A stretch of 25,805 bases of DNA from CAZTCJ01 sp964612085 (GCA_964612085.1 CAZTCJ010000055.1:1-25805); one strand, 5' to 3'. Shown: positions 16,935 through 25,682, numbered from the stretch's first letter. The notes: generated by a model not told the origin, from the letters alone. A program made the numbers and translations.

Positions 16935-16960
16935 GGCGGCCCTGTCGCGCAGAGGCCGCC
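16935..16960 (+). other. Hairpin just upstream of iorA
   Basis: GGCGGCC (16935-16941) and GGCCGCC (16954-16960) form a perfect 7-bp stem with a 12-base loop, 21 bases before the iorA start codon. No T-tract follows, so a simple terminator is unlikely. It may belong to the leader RNA. Confidence 0.35.
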
Positions 16961-16981
16961 GTCAATCGAGGATGTGCCATC

Positions 16982-17455
16982 ATGACAGATTTCACGGTGA
17001 ACGGAGAGAGCGTGAGCGTGGATACGCCCGCTGACACGCCGCTCCTTTGGGTTTTGAGAGATGTTCTCAAATTGAAGGGAACGAAATTCGGCTGCGGCAT
17101 CGCCCAGTGCGGGGCTTGTACGGTCCACATGAACGGCACGGCGGTCCGCTCCTGCATCACGCCCTTGGAAGCGGTGGAAGGCGCCGATATCACCACCATC
17201 GAAGGGCTGGGCGCCGATGGTCCGCATCCGTTGCAAGCGGCGTGGGTGGAAGAGCAGGTGCCCCAGTGCGGCTATTGCCAGTCCGGTCAGATCATGCAGG
17301 CGGCGAGCCTTCTGAAAGATATTCCGAACCCGACCGATGAGGATATTACCGGCGCCATGAACGGCAATCTGTGCCGGTGCATGGCCTATACGCGGATCCG
17401 CCGGGCCATCAAGAAGGCTGCGGCTATGAACGGGGAGGGCGCGTCCAATGGCTAA
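16982..17455 (+). CDS. [2Fe-2S] subunit of molybdenum hydroxylase (IorA-like)
   Basis: A 157-residue electron-transfer subunit of the xanthine oxidase family. It carries both iron-sulfur sites: the plant-ferredoxin-like cluster with Cys38, Cys43, Cys46 and Cys58, and the all-helical cluster with Cys96, Cys99, Cys131 and Cys133 (CGYC and CRC). The size and sequence match the small subunit of isoquinoline 1-oxidoreductase-like or aldehyde-oxidising enzymes. It passes electrons from the molybdenum cofactor of the large subunit to an unknown acceptor. The start at 16982 has a GAGG site about 10 bases upstream. Its last 8 bases overlap the next gene, so the two subunits are made together. The actual substrate cannot be read from the sequence. 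Confidence 0.93.
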   Translation: MTDFTVNGESVSVDTPADTPLLWVLRDVLKLKGTKFGCGIAQCGACTVHMNGTAVRSCITPLEAVEGADITTIEGLGADGPHPLQAAWVEEQVPQCGYCQSGQIMQAASLLKDIPNPTDEDITGAMNGNLCRCMAYTRIRRAIKKAAAMNGEGASNG

Positions 17456-19739
17456 GCTTGGAGACAAGGCAGCCGGTCCCGATCTGTCGCGGCGCGGCTT
17501 TCTCGTCGGCTCCACCGGCACGGGTCTGGTCATGGCGTTCGCGGGCGCGGGCCTGACGGCCTGCGGCAATGCCCAGGAGCAGATTGCGGCAAAGACGTTC
17601 GAGCCGACCGTCTGGTTCCGGATCGATCCCGACGGCAAGACCACCATCAATATCGCCAAGGCGGAGATGGGTCAGCATGTGGGCACGGCCCTTGCCCGTG
17701 TCGTGGCCGATGAACTGGAAGCCGACTGGGATTCGGTCGAAATCGTCCATGTGGATACGGATCCCAAATGGGGCTACATGGTCACCGGCGGCAGTTGGTC
17801 CGTTCACACCACATTCTTCCAGTTGAGCCGGGCGGGTGCGGCCGGGCGCATCGCGCTGATCGAGGCGGGCGCGGGCCTGATGGAGGTCCCTGTGGAGGAA
17901 TGCTCCGCACGCGGCGGTTATGTGCGCCACGGCGACCAGGCCATGAGCTATGCGGAGATTATCGCGCAAGGCGGTATCGACCGCAGCTTCACGCCGGAAG
18001 AGCTGGAAGCCCTGCCGATCAAGGAGCCGTCCGAGCGTACCCTGATTGGGCGCGGCGTACAGGCGCTCGACATTCCGGAAAAAGCGCGGGGCACGGCCGT
18101 CTACGGCATTGATGTGGAACTGGACGGCATGGTCTATGCCCGGCCCGTCCTGCCGCCCACCCGCTACGGCTCCACCGTCAACGGCGTGGATGACAGCGCG
18201 GCCAAAGAGATTCCCGGCTATCTGCGGGCGATCGAGCTTGAGGATCCGAGCGGCACCTGCCAGGGCTGGGTCATGGCCATCGCCGAGAGTTACGACGCCG
18301 CGCGCCGGGCCGCCGATGCGATCGCGGTGGACTGGACGCCGGGCGAGACGGCCTCGGTGAGCGAGGACGATATCCTCGCGGCAGGAGAGGCCCTGGTCCA
18401 GGACGAAACCAAAGGCGCGCTGTGGGTCGATGTGGGCGATACGGACGCGGCTTTCGAGGGCGCCACCCAGGTCGTCGAGGCGACTTACAAGACGGCGACC
18501 GCGCTCCACTTCCAGCTTGAGCCGGTAAACGCTCTGGCGACGGAAGAAGACGGTATCTGGCACATTCATGCGGGCAATCAGTGGCAGTCGCTCTATCTGC
18601 CCGTGGTCGCCAAGGCGCTGGACGTGCCCGAGGACAAGGTGATCATTCACCAATACTATCTGGGCGGCGGGTTCGGTCGCCGTCTGTGCGGGGATTATAT
18701 GGTGCCCGCCGCGCTTGCTGCGAAAGCGCTGGGCCAGCCGGTCAAGATGGTCCTGACCCGCGAGGACGACAGCCGCTTCGACTCCGTGCGCTCGGCATCC
18801 GTGCAGCGGGTGCGTCTGGCTGCAGACGATCAGGGTACGGTGCTCGGCATGGACCATGCGGCATCGGCTGGGTGGCCGACCCTCAATATGGCGCCGGGCT
18901 TCCTTGCACCGTCGGCGGACGGTACGGAAGGCCAGATCGATACCTTCTCCATCGCGGGTGCGGATCACTGGTACAGCACCAATACCCACCGGGTGCGCGC
19001 GATCACCAATGATCTCGCCAACAGGACCTTCCTGCCGGGCTGGCTCAGGGCCGTGGGCCCGGGCTGGACCACCTGGGCGCTTGAGTCCTTCATGGACGAG
19101 GCGGCCCACGCTTTGGGCCGGGATCCGGTGGCGTTCCGTCTGGCTTTGCTTGATGGTGCGGGCCGGAACGCGGGCGAAGCGCCGGCAAGCGTCGGCGGCG
19201 CACGCCGTCAGGCTACCGTTCTGCGGCGTCTCGCCCAGAAGGCCGATTGGGGCAATCAAGACCTGCCCGCCGACACGGCTCTGGGCATCGCTACCTCGTT
19301 CGGCCAGGAACGCACCATGCCCACCTGGACCGGCTGTTGCGCGCGGGTACGGGTCGACCGGGCCACGGGTCAGGTGACGGTGGAGAAACTCTGGTCGGTG
19401 ATCGATACGGGTACGGTGGTTCATCCCGGCGGGGCGCTGGCCCAGGCCGAGGGCGCGACCCTGTGGGGCTTGAGCCTGGCCCTGTTCGAAGGCTCCCGCT
19501 TCGAGAACGGCGAAGTCGCGGATCTGAACCTCGACAGCTACACGCCCTTGCGCATGAGCGATGTGCCGGAGCTCGATATCGAGTTTATCGAGAGCACGGA
19601 AATGCCCTCGGGCATGGGTGAGCCGCCTTTGTCGGTGGTGGCGCCCGCCATCGCCAACGGGATCTTCGCGGCGGTGGGCGCGCGGGTGCGCGATCTGCCG
19701 ATCCGGCCCGAAGCGGTGCTGGCGGCGATCCCCGCCTGA
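17448..19739 (+). CDS. Molybdopterin subunit of molybdenum hydroxylase (IorB-like)
   Basis: A 763-residue catalytic subunit of the xanthine dehydrogenase family, close to isoquinoline 1-oxidoreductase beta and membrane-bound aldehyde dehydrogenases. A twin-arginine signal, LSRRGFLV (13-20), sends it folded to the periplasm, presumably carrying the small subunit with it. The segment GGGFGRR (406-412) belongs to the cofactor-binding part, and the conserved catalytic glutamate is E725 in GMGEPP. Unusually, the Tat signal ends with LTAC (Cys39), which fits a lipobox, so it may be membrane-anchored as a lipoprotein. It overlaps the small-subunit gene by 8 bases with GGAGGG upstream. No cytochrome c, XdhC-like maturation factor or cofactor gene is nearby. 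The substrate, probably a heterocycle or aldehyde, is unknown. Confidence 0.92.
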   Translation: MAKLGDKAAGPDLSRRGFLVGSTGTGLVMAFAGAGLTACGNAQEQIAAKTFEPTVWFRIDPDGKTTINIAKAEMGQHVGTALARVVADELEADWDSVEIVHVDTDPKWGYMVTGGSWSVHTTFFQLSRAGAAGRIALIEAGAGLMEVPVEECSARGGYVRHGDQAMSYAEIIAQGGIDRSFTPEELEALPIKEPSERTLIGRGVQALDIPEKARGTAVYGIDVELDGMVYARPVLPPTRYGSTVNGVDDSAAKEIPGYLRAIELEDPSGTCQGWVMAIAESYDAARRAADAIAVDWTPGETASVSEDDILAAGEALVQDETKGALWVDVGDTDAAFEGATQVVEATYKTATALHFQLEPVNALATEEDGIWHIHAGNQWQSLYLPVVAKALDVPEDKVIIHQYYLGGGFGRRLCGDYMVPAALAAKALGQPVKMVLTREDDSRFDSVRSASVQRVRLAADDQGTVLGMDHAASAGWPTLNMAPGFLAPSADGTEGQIDTFSIAGADHWYSTNTHRVRAITNDLANRTFLPGWLRAVGPGWTTWALESFMDEAAHALGRDPVAFRLALLDGAGRNAGEAPASVGGARRQATVLRRLAQKADWGNQDLPADTALGIATSFGQERTMPTWTGCCARVRVDRATGQVTVEKLWSVIDTGTVVHPGGALAQAEGATLWGLSLALFEGSRFENGEVADLNLDSYTPLRMSDVPELDIEFIESTEMPSGMGEPPLSVVAPAIANGIFAAVGARVRDLPIRPEAVLAAIPA

Positions 19740-19764
19740 TTACGCCGAACCCGAACGATTTGAG

Positions 19765-19800
19765 TGCTGCCCGTGAGCGCTAGTTAGCTTGCGGGCAGCA
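19765..19800. terminator. Possible terminator hairpin at a convergent junction
   Basis: TGCTGCCCG (19765-19773) and CGGGCAGCA (19792-19800) form a 9-bp perfect stem around an 18-base loop. It lies between the stop of iorB-like gene and the last codons of the convergent ABC permease gene, whose stop codon is inside the loop. It could end transcription from either side, but neither strand has a good T-tract. Confidence 0.45.
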
Positions 19801-20935
19801 TGCGTTCCTGTTTGAGCATGTGGGCGGACGCCAGCAGGCTCGCGGCCGTCACGGCCAGCGCGATCCCGAAATTGGCCGCGATCCCCACCATGCCAATGGG
19901 ATCGCCGAACGCCGCATCGCGCAATTGCTCCATCTGCACCACCACGGGCAGTAACGTCGCCCAGTCGGCCGGATCTGCATAGAACATGTAAAGCCCGATC
20001 ATCACCGGCGCGAAGCTCAGCAGGGTCAGATAGGTCTGGGCTTCCTTGAAGCTCTTGGCGCTGAGCGATACCAGGATCTGGAGCGCTGCCACCATGAGCG
20101 CCAGCGGCGCCAGGATCAGGAACATGGCCGCTTGCGTCGCCGGGGGGAAGGTCAGGCCGACGCCCAGCGTCTCCAGCGGCGACTGGTCGATCAGCAGGGT
20201 GCCTGCGGCGACGGTGATCACCGTGCCGATCAGGGCAAATAAAGACGTGATCGCCCATTTCGCCGTGATCAATGTCAAAGGCCGGGCGGGCTGGACCAGC
20301 AAAGGCTGCAGGGATTCCCGTTCCCGCTCGCCCGCCGTCATGTCGATGGCCACGCCCATGCCTGCGAAAAACGGCGCGAAGATGAAGAAATACATCACCA
20401 TATCGACGATGCGCGTGCCGATAATGCCGCCGCTGGAAACGTCATGCCGCTGGATCTGAAACGGCGCGATTTGGGTCGGCGCAACGCCGCGCGCGATCAG
20501 GCGGGATTGAACGACCAGATCCCTGTGGGCGCTCAAGGCATCGCGTACATCCTGTGCTGCGTCAGGTTCGGAAAAATCCGCATAGAGCGTCAGCTTGGCG
20601 GGCCGCTGGGCTTTATAGGTCTGCGCATAATCCTCCGGAATGATCAGAAGCGCGTCGGCATCGCCGGACCGCACCGTGTCCGGTGTGGCTTCGTCGTCCC
20701 GGATGATCTCGACACCGGCGCGCTCCAAAGCTTCCACCAGGCCCGGCGCATTGTCCGCCCCCGCAATGGCGAGATCCGAGACGGGCCGGTCCTCGACTTG
20801 CGAGGCGATCAGAAAGATCAGGCCCGCGACCATCACGGGGCCGAACAGGGCATAGGCGAACGCGGCCGTAAGCGCCCGGTGATCCCGCCGGGTGTCGAGC
20901 CATTCCTTCCACAAAACGGTCAGAAAACGGTTCAT
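19784..20935 (-). CDS. ABC-2 type transporter permease (NatB-like)
   Basis: An inner-membrane permease of 383 residues. One helix near the N-terminus (about 24-45) is followed by a large extracytoplasmic domain (about 46-170) and five or six further helices. The GERERESLQPLL segment following the second helix is characteristic of NatB-type exporters. NatAB of Bacillus exports sodium, but many relatives have unproved substrates, so I give no symbol. The start codon overlaps the stop of the ATPase gene in an ATGA sequence (20932-20935), showing that the two are translated together. The C-terminal codons overlap a hairpin at the convergent junction with the iorB-like gene. Confidence 0.88.
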   Translation of the reverse strand: MNRFLTVLWKEWLDTRRDHRALTAAFAYALFGPVMVAGLIFLIASQVEDRPVSDLAIAGADNAPGLVEALERAGVEIIRDDEATPDTVRSGDADALLIIPEDYAQTYKAQRPAKLTLYADFSEPDAAQDVRDALSAHRDLVVQSRLIARGVAPTQIAPFQIQRHDVSSGGIIGTRIVDMVMYFFIFAPFFAGMGVAIDMTAGERERESLQPLLVQPARPLTLITAKWAITSLFALIGTVITVAAGTLLIDQSPLETLGVGLTFPPATQAAMFLILAPLALMVAALQILVSLSAKSFKEAQTYLTLLSFAPVMIGLYMFYADPADWATLLPVVVQMEQLRDAAFGDPIGMVGIAANFGIALAVTAASLLASAHMLKQERMLPAS

Positions 20936-21684
20936 TGTACTGGCTCCCCAGACATTCGGTGCCCCTGCTCGAGCCCGGCCAAGGTCACGAAAGCGTCTTC
21001 CAGATCGTCGGTGCCCGCGCGGGCGCGCAATTCGGCGGCCGTGCCGTCGGCGGCGATCTCGCCCTTGGCGATGATCAAAATACGGTCGGACAGAACGTCC
21101 ACCTCCGCCATCACATGGCTTGAGAACAGGATGCAGCAGCCCTCATCGCGCAGGCGGCGCAGGATATCCCGCAAGAGCCGGATACTGACCACATCGAGGC
21201 CCCGGCTCGGCTCATCGAGAATGAGGTTGCGGGGCTTGTGGATCATGGCGCGGGCCAGCGCCACTTTCATGCGCTGACCGGTGGAGAAACCCTCCGTACG
21301 CCGATTGAGGATATCGTCCATGCGCAGGGCATCGGTGACCTCGTCGATGGCCGTTTTGAGCGCCTTGCCGGTCACCCCGTGGAGGCCCGCGAAATAGGCC
21401 AGATGTTCCCGCGCGGTCAGGCGGGGATAAAGGCCGAAGCGGTCGGGAAAGACGCCGAGCTTCTCGCGGCCTGCGTAAGGATCGCGGATGACGTCGGTTC
21501 CGTCGATTTCAGCCTCGCCCGCGTCCGGTTTGATCAGCCCGGCGATGATCCGCAAGGTGGTCGTCTTGCCCGAGCCATTGGCCCCAAGGAGCGTCGTAAT
21601 GGCTGCGTCGGGCGCGGTGAAGCCCACCGAACTGATGGCCTGGACTTTGCCGAAACTTTTGGCGAGAGCAGCGGTTCTGATCAT
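20932..21684 (-). CDS. ABC transporter ATP-binding protein (NatA-like)
   Basis: A 250-residue ATPase that energises the permease encoded next to it. It shows a Walker A motif GANGSGKTT, a signature motif in the variant form FSTGQ, a Walker B motif LILDEP, a D-loop after it, and the H-loop histidine in SSHVMAEVD. The start at 21684 (MIRTAALAKSFG) is chosen because GGAG lies 8 bases upstream and the domain begins there. A longer reading to 21753 would run into the upstream hydrolase gene. It starts 16 bases after the stop of the alpha/beta hydrolase gene and ends in a 4-base overlap with the permease gene. This makes a three-gene operon. Confidence 0.93.
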   Translation of the reverse strand: MIRTAALAKSFGKVQAISSVGFTAPDAAITTLLGANGSGKTTTLRIIAGLIKPDAGEAEIDGTDVIRDPYAGREKLGVFPDRFGLYPRLTAREHLAYFAGLHGVTGKALKTAIDEVTDALRMDDILNRRTEGFSTGQRMKVALARAMIHKPRNLILDEPSRGLDVVSIRLLRDILRRLRDEGCCILFSSHVMAEVDVLSDRILIIAKGEIAADGTAAELRARAGTDDLEDAFVTLAGLEQGHRMSGEPVQ

Positions 21685-21700
21685 CGGTTCTGCTCCCCGT

Positions 21701-23158
21701 TTAAGGCCGTGGACCGGCGCTTGAGATGGTGAAGGGCGGGCGGCGCGTCTCATCCAGGCAAGAGGCGTCGAGCTCCGCTGACGGATCGTCCACGAACCGG
21801 GCGATCAGTTTCGACGTGCAGGCCACAGGCGTGACGTTGTGCCCGGCGCCGGGCGCGATCAGATGGGTCGCGTTCGGCAGATATTGCAGGGCTTCTTCCG
21901 CCGATTTGGGCGGCGTGATGGGATCGAGCGCGCCGGACAGCGCAAGCACCGGCATATCGGCGCGCACCGGCTTGGCATAATCCGCAGGCGCAGGGCGCGA
22001 CGGCCAGCCGCCGCAGCCTGCCGAGAAGATCCGGTAGTAAAGATCGCCGTGGAAACTGTCCGCACCCGCTTCTTGCGCCTCCGCAAGGGAGGTGGCGGCA
22101 ATGTCCTCCGTACACAGAACGGCATAGGTCAGACCCGTTGCCATGGTCTCTAGGGAAAATGCCAGGGAGTCGTACAGCATGGCGCCCAGCGGCGCGAAAT
22201 CGTCGTAGCGGGCGGCGCGGGTCAGGGCGTAGGGCAGCAAGGCCGCCCGTTGGGGCGTGTAAAGCGCCCCCCGGATGGCTTCGGCCAGAATATCGCCGGA
22301 GAGGAAGACGGTCTGCCGGGTGACGCCGTCAACGCCCACGATCTCGATCGGCCGTGCCTCGTCCGCGAACGAACCGAGCAGGGCGGTGACATCCTCGTCA
22401 AGGGACGGGAACGCCTCGCCGCAGGCCGGATCGGCGGCGCAATCGGTCAGCAGGCTGTCGAGGGCGTCCTGGGCATAGCCGGAGGCGGCGGTGAACAGAG
22501 GCTGGGTCGGCGAGGTGATGCCGTCGAGCACGGCCGTGCGCACCTGGTCCGGAAACCGCTTCATATAATGCAGCGCCATGCGCGTGCCGTAGGACGCGCC
22601 CCACAGATTGATCTGGTCATAGCCGAGAACGCTCCGGACCCGGTCTAAATCCCGGGCGGCGTCCTCGGTCTGGAAATAGCGCACATCGAGCCCGGCCTCA
22701 TCGGCGCAGGTTCTCAGCGTGTCTTCGATGAGCGCGGCGTCGAAGGCCTGGAAGACATTGTCGCCCATATCGCAGGGCAGGCGGTTGGAGCGGCCCGTGC
22801 CGCGCTGGTCGAGCAGAACGATGTCGCGCCGCCGCCGCACCCGGTCGAAAGACTGGTTCACCAGGGCGCCGAACGTGCTGGCCGCCTGGCCCGGTCCGCC
22901 CGCCAGCAGGAACAAAGGATCCGGCGGTCCGCCCGCTTCCCGGGCGCTCAAAACGGCGGCGAACAGGGTGATGGTTTCGCCGTCGGGCGCGTCATGGTCG
23001 AGCGGCACGGTGATCTCGTGACAGCGCACCGCTTCGCGCAGTCCTTCGAGAAAGCAGGCTTCGCCGTTCGATTGCGCGCGGCCCGGGCCTGCCGCCAAGA
23101 TCAGCAGGCTGGCCGCGATCAAGGCAAGCCACGCGTGTGTTTTGCCGATGCGTTTCAT
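21701..23158 (-). CDS. Secreted alpha/beta hydrolase, S33 peptidase/TAP type
   Basis: A 485-residue exported serine hydrolase with a signal peptide (about 1-28, ending GRA before QSN). The fold shows LLAGGPG (84-90, oxyanion region), DQRGTGRS (117-124), the nucleophile Ser189 in GASYGT, Asp411 in GALDPITP and His439 in GAGHN. The C-terminal part resembles the TAP-like domain of tripeptidyl aminopeptidases and proline iminopeptidase relatives. It probably removes residues from the N-terminus of peptides in the periplasm, although related proteins have diverse substrates. Several paired cysteines (for example Cys239 and Cys245) fit an exported protein. It is the first gene of the minus-strand operon with the NatAB-like transporter and diverges from bdhA across about 200 bases. 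Confidence 0.87.
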   Translation of the reverse strand: MKRIGKTHAWLALIAASLLILAAGPGRAQSNGEACFLEGLREAVRCHEITVPLDHDAPDGETITLFAAVLSAREAGGPPDPLFLLAGGPGQAASTFGALVNQSFDRVRRRRDIVLLDQRGTGRSNRLPCDMGDNVFQAFDAALIEDTLRTCADEAGLDVRYFQTEDAARDLDRVRSVLGYDQINLWGASYGTRMALHYMKRFPDQVRTAVLDGITSPTQPLFTAASGYAQDALDSLLTDCAADPACGEAFPSLDEDVTALLGSFADEARPIEIVGVDGVTRQTVFLSGDILAEAIRGALYTPQRAALLPYALTRAARYDDFAPLGAMLYDSLAFSLETMATGLTYAVLCTEDIAATSLAEAQEAGADSFHGDLYYRIFSAGCGGWPSRPAPADYAKPVRADMPVLALSGALDPITPPKSAEEALQYLPNATHLIAPGAGHNVTPVACTSKLIARFVDDPSAELDASCLDETRRPPFTISSAGPRP

Positions 23159-23360
23159 CTCTCAACCCCCAAAGCCAGGGCCGTCCACCCGCTTCGGTCA
23201 GCCCTATCCAATGAGTATAGGTCACAAGCCCTGACCGGTGTAGGCCTCTGAAGCACGGCAGGTTCGGTGCCGATGGGGCCCGGCAAGGATTTGCTCAGTC
23301 TTGTGGTGATCTGATAGGCCCTCTGGCAAACACGCGCATGCGCCATGGAGGAGGGCACAG

Positions 23361-24149
23361 ATGATGAAAGCCGGACTGAACGCGGTGGTGACGGGCTCGA
23401 CCAGCGGCATCGGCCTGGGGATCGCCGAGGCGCTGGCCGCCCAGCGCGCCAATGTGATGGTGAACGGACTCGAGGACCAGGCGGCGGGCGAGGCCATCGC
23501 CGAGGATCTGCGCACCCGCCACAATACCCAGACCGCATACGCACAAGCCGATCTGACGAAGCCGGAGGAGGTGCGCGCGCTGGTCGCCGCCGCGGAAGAG
23601 ACCTTCGGCGGCAGCGTCGATGTGCTCGTCAACAATGCGGGCATTCAATATGTGGCGCCGGTGGAGGATTTTCCGGAGGCGAAATGGAACGCCATCATCG
23701 CGCTCAATCTGTCCTCGTCCTTTCACACGATCAAGGCGGTGATGCCGGGCATGAAGCAAAAGGGCTGGGGGCGGATCATCAATCTGGCATCGGCCCACGC
23801 GCTCGTGGCCTCACCGTTCAAGACGGCCTATGTGGCCGCCAAGCACGGGCTGTTGGGGCTGACCAAGACAGTGGCGCTGGAAGGGGCGCAATCGGGCATC
23901 ACTGCGAACGCCATCTGTCCGGGCTATGTGCGCACGCCTTTGGTAGAAAGCCAGATTCCGGATCAGGCCAAGTCACGCGGCATCACGGAAGAAGAGGTCG
24001 TGCGGGACGTGCTTCTGGCGGCCCAGCCGACCAAGCAGTTCGTGCAGACCGATCAGATCGGCGCGCTTGCCGTTTTTCTGTGTACGGATGCGGCGGCCTC
24101 CATCACCGGCGCGGCGCTGCCCATCGATGGCGGCTGGACGGCGCAGTAA
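23361..24149 (+). CDS. bdhA: 3-hydroxybutyrate dehydrogenase
   Basis: A 262-residue short-chain dehydrogenase. It has the cofactor motif TGSTSGIG (11-18), NNAG (91-94), and the catalytic Ser144, Tyr157 and Lys161. The sequence is clearly of the 3-hydroxybutyrate dehydrogenase group, with NNAGIQYVAPVEDFP, NLASAHALVASPFK and the late VRTPLVESQIPDQAK segment. It oxidises (R)-3-hydroxybutyrate to acetoacetate with NAD, usually in the use of polyhydroxybutyrate stores. Two ATG codons stand side by side (23361 and 23364). The GGAGGAGGG ribosome site fits either. The gene diverges from the S33 hydrolase gene. The monooxygenase gene follows 77 bases later. Confidence 0.95.
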   Translation: MMKAGLNAVVTGSTSGIGLGIAEALAAQRANVMVNGLEDQAAGEAIAEDLRTRHNTQTAYAQADLTKPEEVRALVAAAEETFGGSVDVLVNNAGIQYVAPVEDFPEAKWNAIIALNLSSSFHTIKAVMPGMKQKGWGRIINLASAHALVASPFKTAYVAAKHGLLGLTKTVALEGAQSGITANAICPGYVRTPLVESQIPDQAKSRGITEEEVVRDVLLAAQPTKQFVQTDQIGALAVFLCTDAAASITGAALPIDGGWTAQ

Positions 24150-24226
24150 CGGCCGCGCTCTCTTGACGCTTGTGCGCGCCTGCCACACCCTAATGGCCCA
24201 GAACAGGATAAGGGGAGCGCCGGGCC

Positions 24227-25624
24227 ATGGGAGCCTTACCGAATTGTTGCATTATCGGAGCGGGATGCAGCGGCTTTACAACCGCCAAGGCTTTGCAGGA
24301 CCGGGGCATTCCGTTCGATTGCTTCGAGATGAGCGATCAGATCGGCGGCAATTGGGTGTTCAAGAACCCCAACGGCCTGTCGGCGTGCTACGAGTCGCTC
24401 CATATCGATACCTCCAAATACCGCATGGCGTTCGAGGATTACCCGATCCCGGACGATTTCCCCGATTTTCCCCATCACGCCCAAGTGCTCCAATATATGA
24501 ACGATTACGTGGATCATTTTGGTCTTAGGGAGAAGATCACCTTTCGGACGAAAGTGGTGTGGTGTGCCCGGCGGGACGATGGCGTGTGGGCGGTGACCAT
24601 TGAGGATGCCGATGGGCGCTCGGAGGTCCGGCATTACGATGCGGTGTTCGTCTGCAACGGCCATCACTGGTCGGCCCGCTGGCCCACCCCGCCTTTTCCG
24701 GGGGCGGACCGCTTCGAGGGTGTGCAGATGCATTCCCACGATTATTTGAGCCCGTTCGAGCCTTACGACATGCGCGGCAAATCCGTCATCGTGGTCGGTA
24801 TGGGCAACAGCGCCATGGATATCGCCTCGGAGCTGAGCCAGAAACCCTTGGCCAAAGTGCTTTATCTGTCGGCCCGGCGCGGCGTTTATATCTTCCCGAA
24901 ATATTTCAACGGTCAGCCTGCCGATAAAAATCCGGCACCCGCCTGGCTGCCCGGTCCGGTCAAGCGCTGGCTGGCGGCGCGCATTCTGGAAAAGGCCGTG
25001 GGCAAGATGGAAGATTACGGCCTGCCCAAGCCCGACCATAAACCCTTGGAGGCCCACCCTTCCGTTTCCGGAGAGATCCTGACCCGGCTTGGGTGCGGCG
25101 ATATCATCCCGAAACCCAATATCGCGGAAATCCTGCCCCGCCAGGTGCGCTTCGAGGACGGCAGCGTGGTGGATGCCGACGCCATCATCTATGCCACGGG
25201 CTACAACATCCGCTTCCCCTTCCTCGATGAGGACAGCGTCGCGTTGCGGGACAATCACATCAAGCTCTTCAAGCGGATCATCCGGCCCGATATTCCGAAT
25301 CTGTTCTTTATGGGCCTGGCGCAACCCCTGCCGACGCTGGTGAATTTCGCCGAACAACAGGCCCGCTGGATCGGGGCCTATATCAGCGGGGCTTATCACT
25401 TGCCCACCCAACAAGAGATGACGGAGATCATCGAGAAGGACGAGGCCCATTTCCTGGGCCATTTCTATAAGTCGGCCCGGCACACCATGCAGCTCGATTT
25501 CGATGAATATGTCCGCGACCTGAAAAAGGAATGGGACAAAGGCGCGAAGCGGGCGCAGAAGCAAGGCAATGCCCTGCCGATCCCTGCACGTGCTGAATCG
25601 GGGAGCGAACGCCGCTCTGCGTGA
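24227..25624 (+). CDS. Flavin-containing monooxygenase
   Basis: A 465-residue FAD- and NAD(P)H-dependent monooxygenase. The FAD-binding GAGCSG (11-16), the monooxygenase signature FEGVQMHSHDY (163-173, matching FxGxxxHxxx[FY]), the second nucleotide-binding GMGNSA (191-196) and a late YATGYNIRFPF segment are all present. Such enzymes oxygenate nitrogen or sulfur atoms, or insert oxygen into ketones. Which one applies is not evident here. It has no signal peptide. The start has GGGGAG about 9 bases upstream. It lies 77 bases downstream of bdhA, where a TTGACG sequence (24163-24168) might be a -35 element, so it could have its own promoter. A large palindrome begins at the base after its stop codon. 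Confidence 0.9.
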   Translation: MGALPNCCIIGAGCSGFTTAKALQDRGIPFDCFEMSDQIGGNWVFKNPNGLSACYESLHIDTSKYRMAFEDYPIPDDFPDFPHHAQVLQYMNDYVDHFGLREKITFRTKVVWCARRDDGVWAVTIEDADGRSEVRHYDAVFVCNGHHWSARWPTPPFPGADRFEGVQMHSHDYLSPFEPYDMRGKSVIVVGMGNSAMDIASELSQKPLAKVLYLSARRGVYIFPKYFNGQPADKNPAPAWLPGPVKRWLAARILEKAVGKMEDYGLPKPDHKPLEAHPSVSGEILTRLGCGDIIPKPNIAEILPRQVRFEDGSVVDADAIIYATGYNIRFPFLDEDSVALRDNHIKLFKRIIRPDIPNLFFMGLAQPLPTLVNFAEQQARWIGAYISGAYHLPTQQEMTEIIEKDEAHFLGHFYKSARHTMQLDFDEYVRDLKKEWDKGAKRAQKQGNALPIPARAESGSERRSA

Positions 25625-25668
25625 CTAGAGCGCATTCAATAAACTCCGGGTTATTGAATGCGCTCTAG
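25625..25668. repeat. Large perfect palindrome after monooxygenase gene
   Basis: CTAGAGCGCATTCAATAA (25625-25642) is an exact inverted repeat of TTATTGAATGCGCTCTAG (25651-25668), with an 8-base loop. The 18-bp stem starts immediately after the stop codon. It could end transcription of the monooxygenase gene, but with the next element it looks like an interspersed palindromic repeat. Confidence 0.85.
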
Positions 25669-25682
25669 GTCTTTGCTTTGTC

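Noticed and set aside
17424..19424. 666-residue minus-strand open frame opposite the iorB-like gene
   Set aside because: It mirrors a gene with Tat signal and cofactor motifs, and its His- and Arg-rich composition marks it as a shadow.
24163..24196. Promoter before the monooxygenase gene (TTGACG with a downstream TAAT)
   Set aside because: Spacing to any plausible -10 is too long (19-22 bases), so it is only mentioned under the gene and not listed as a feature.
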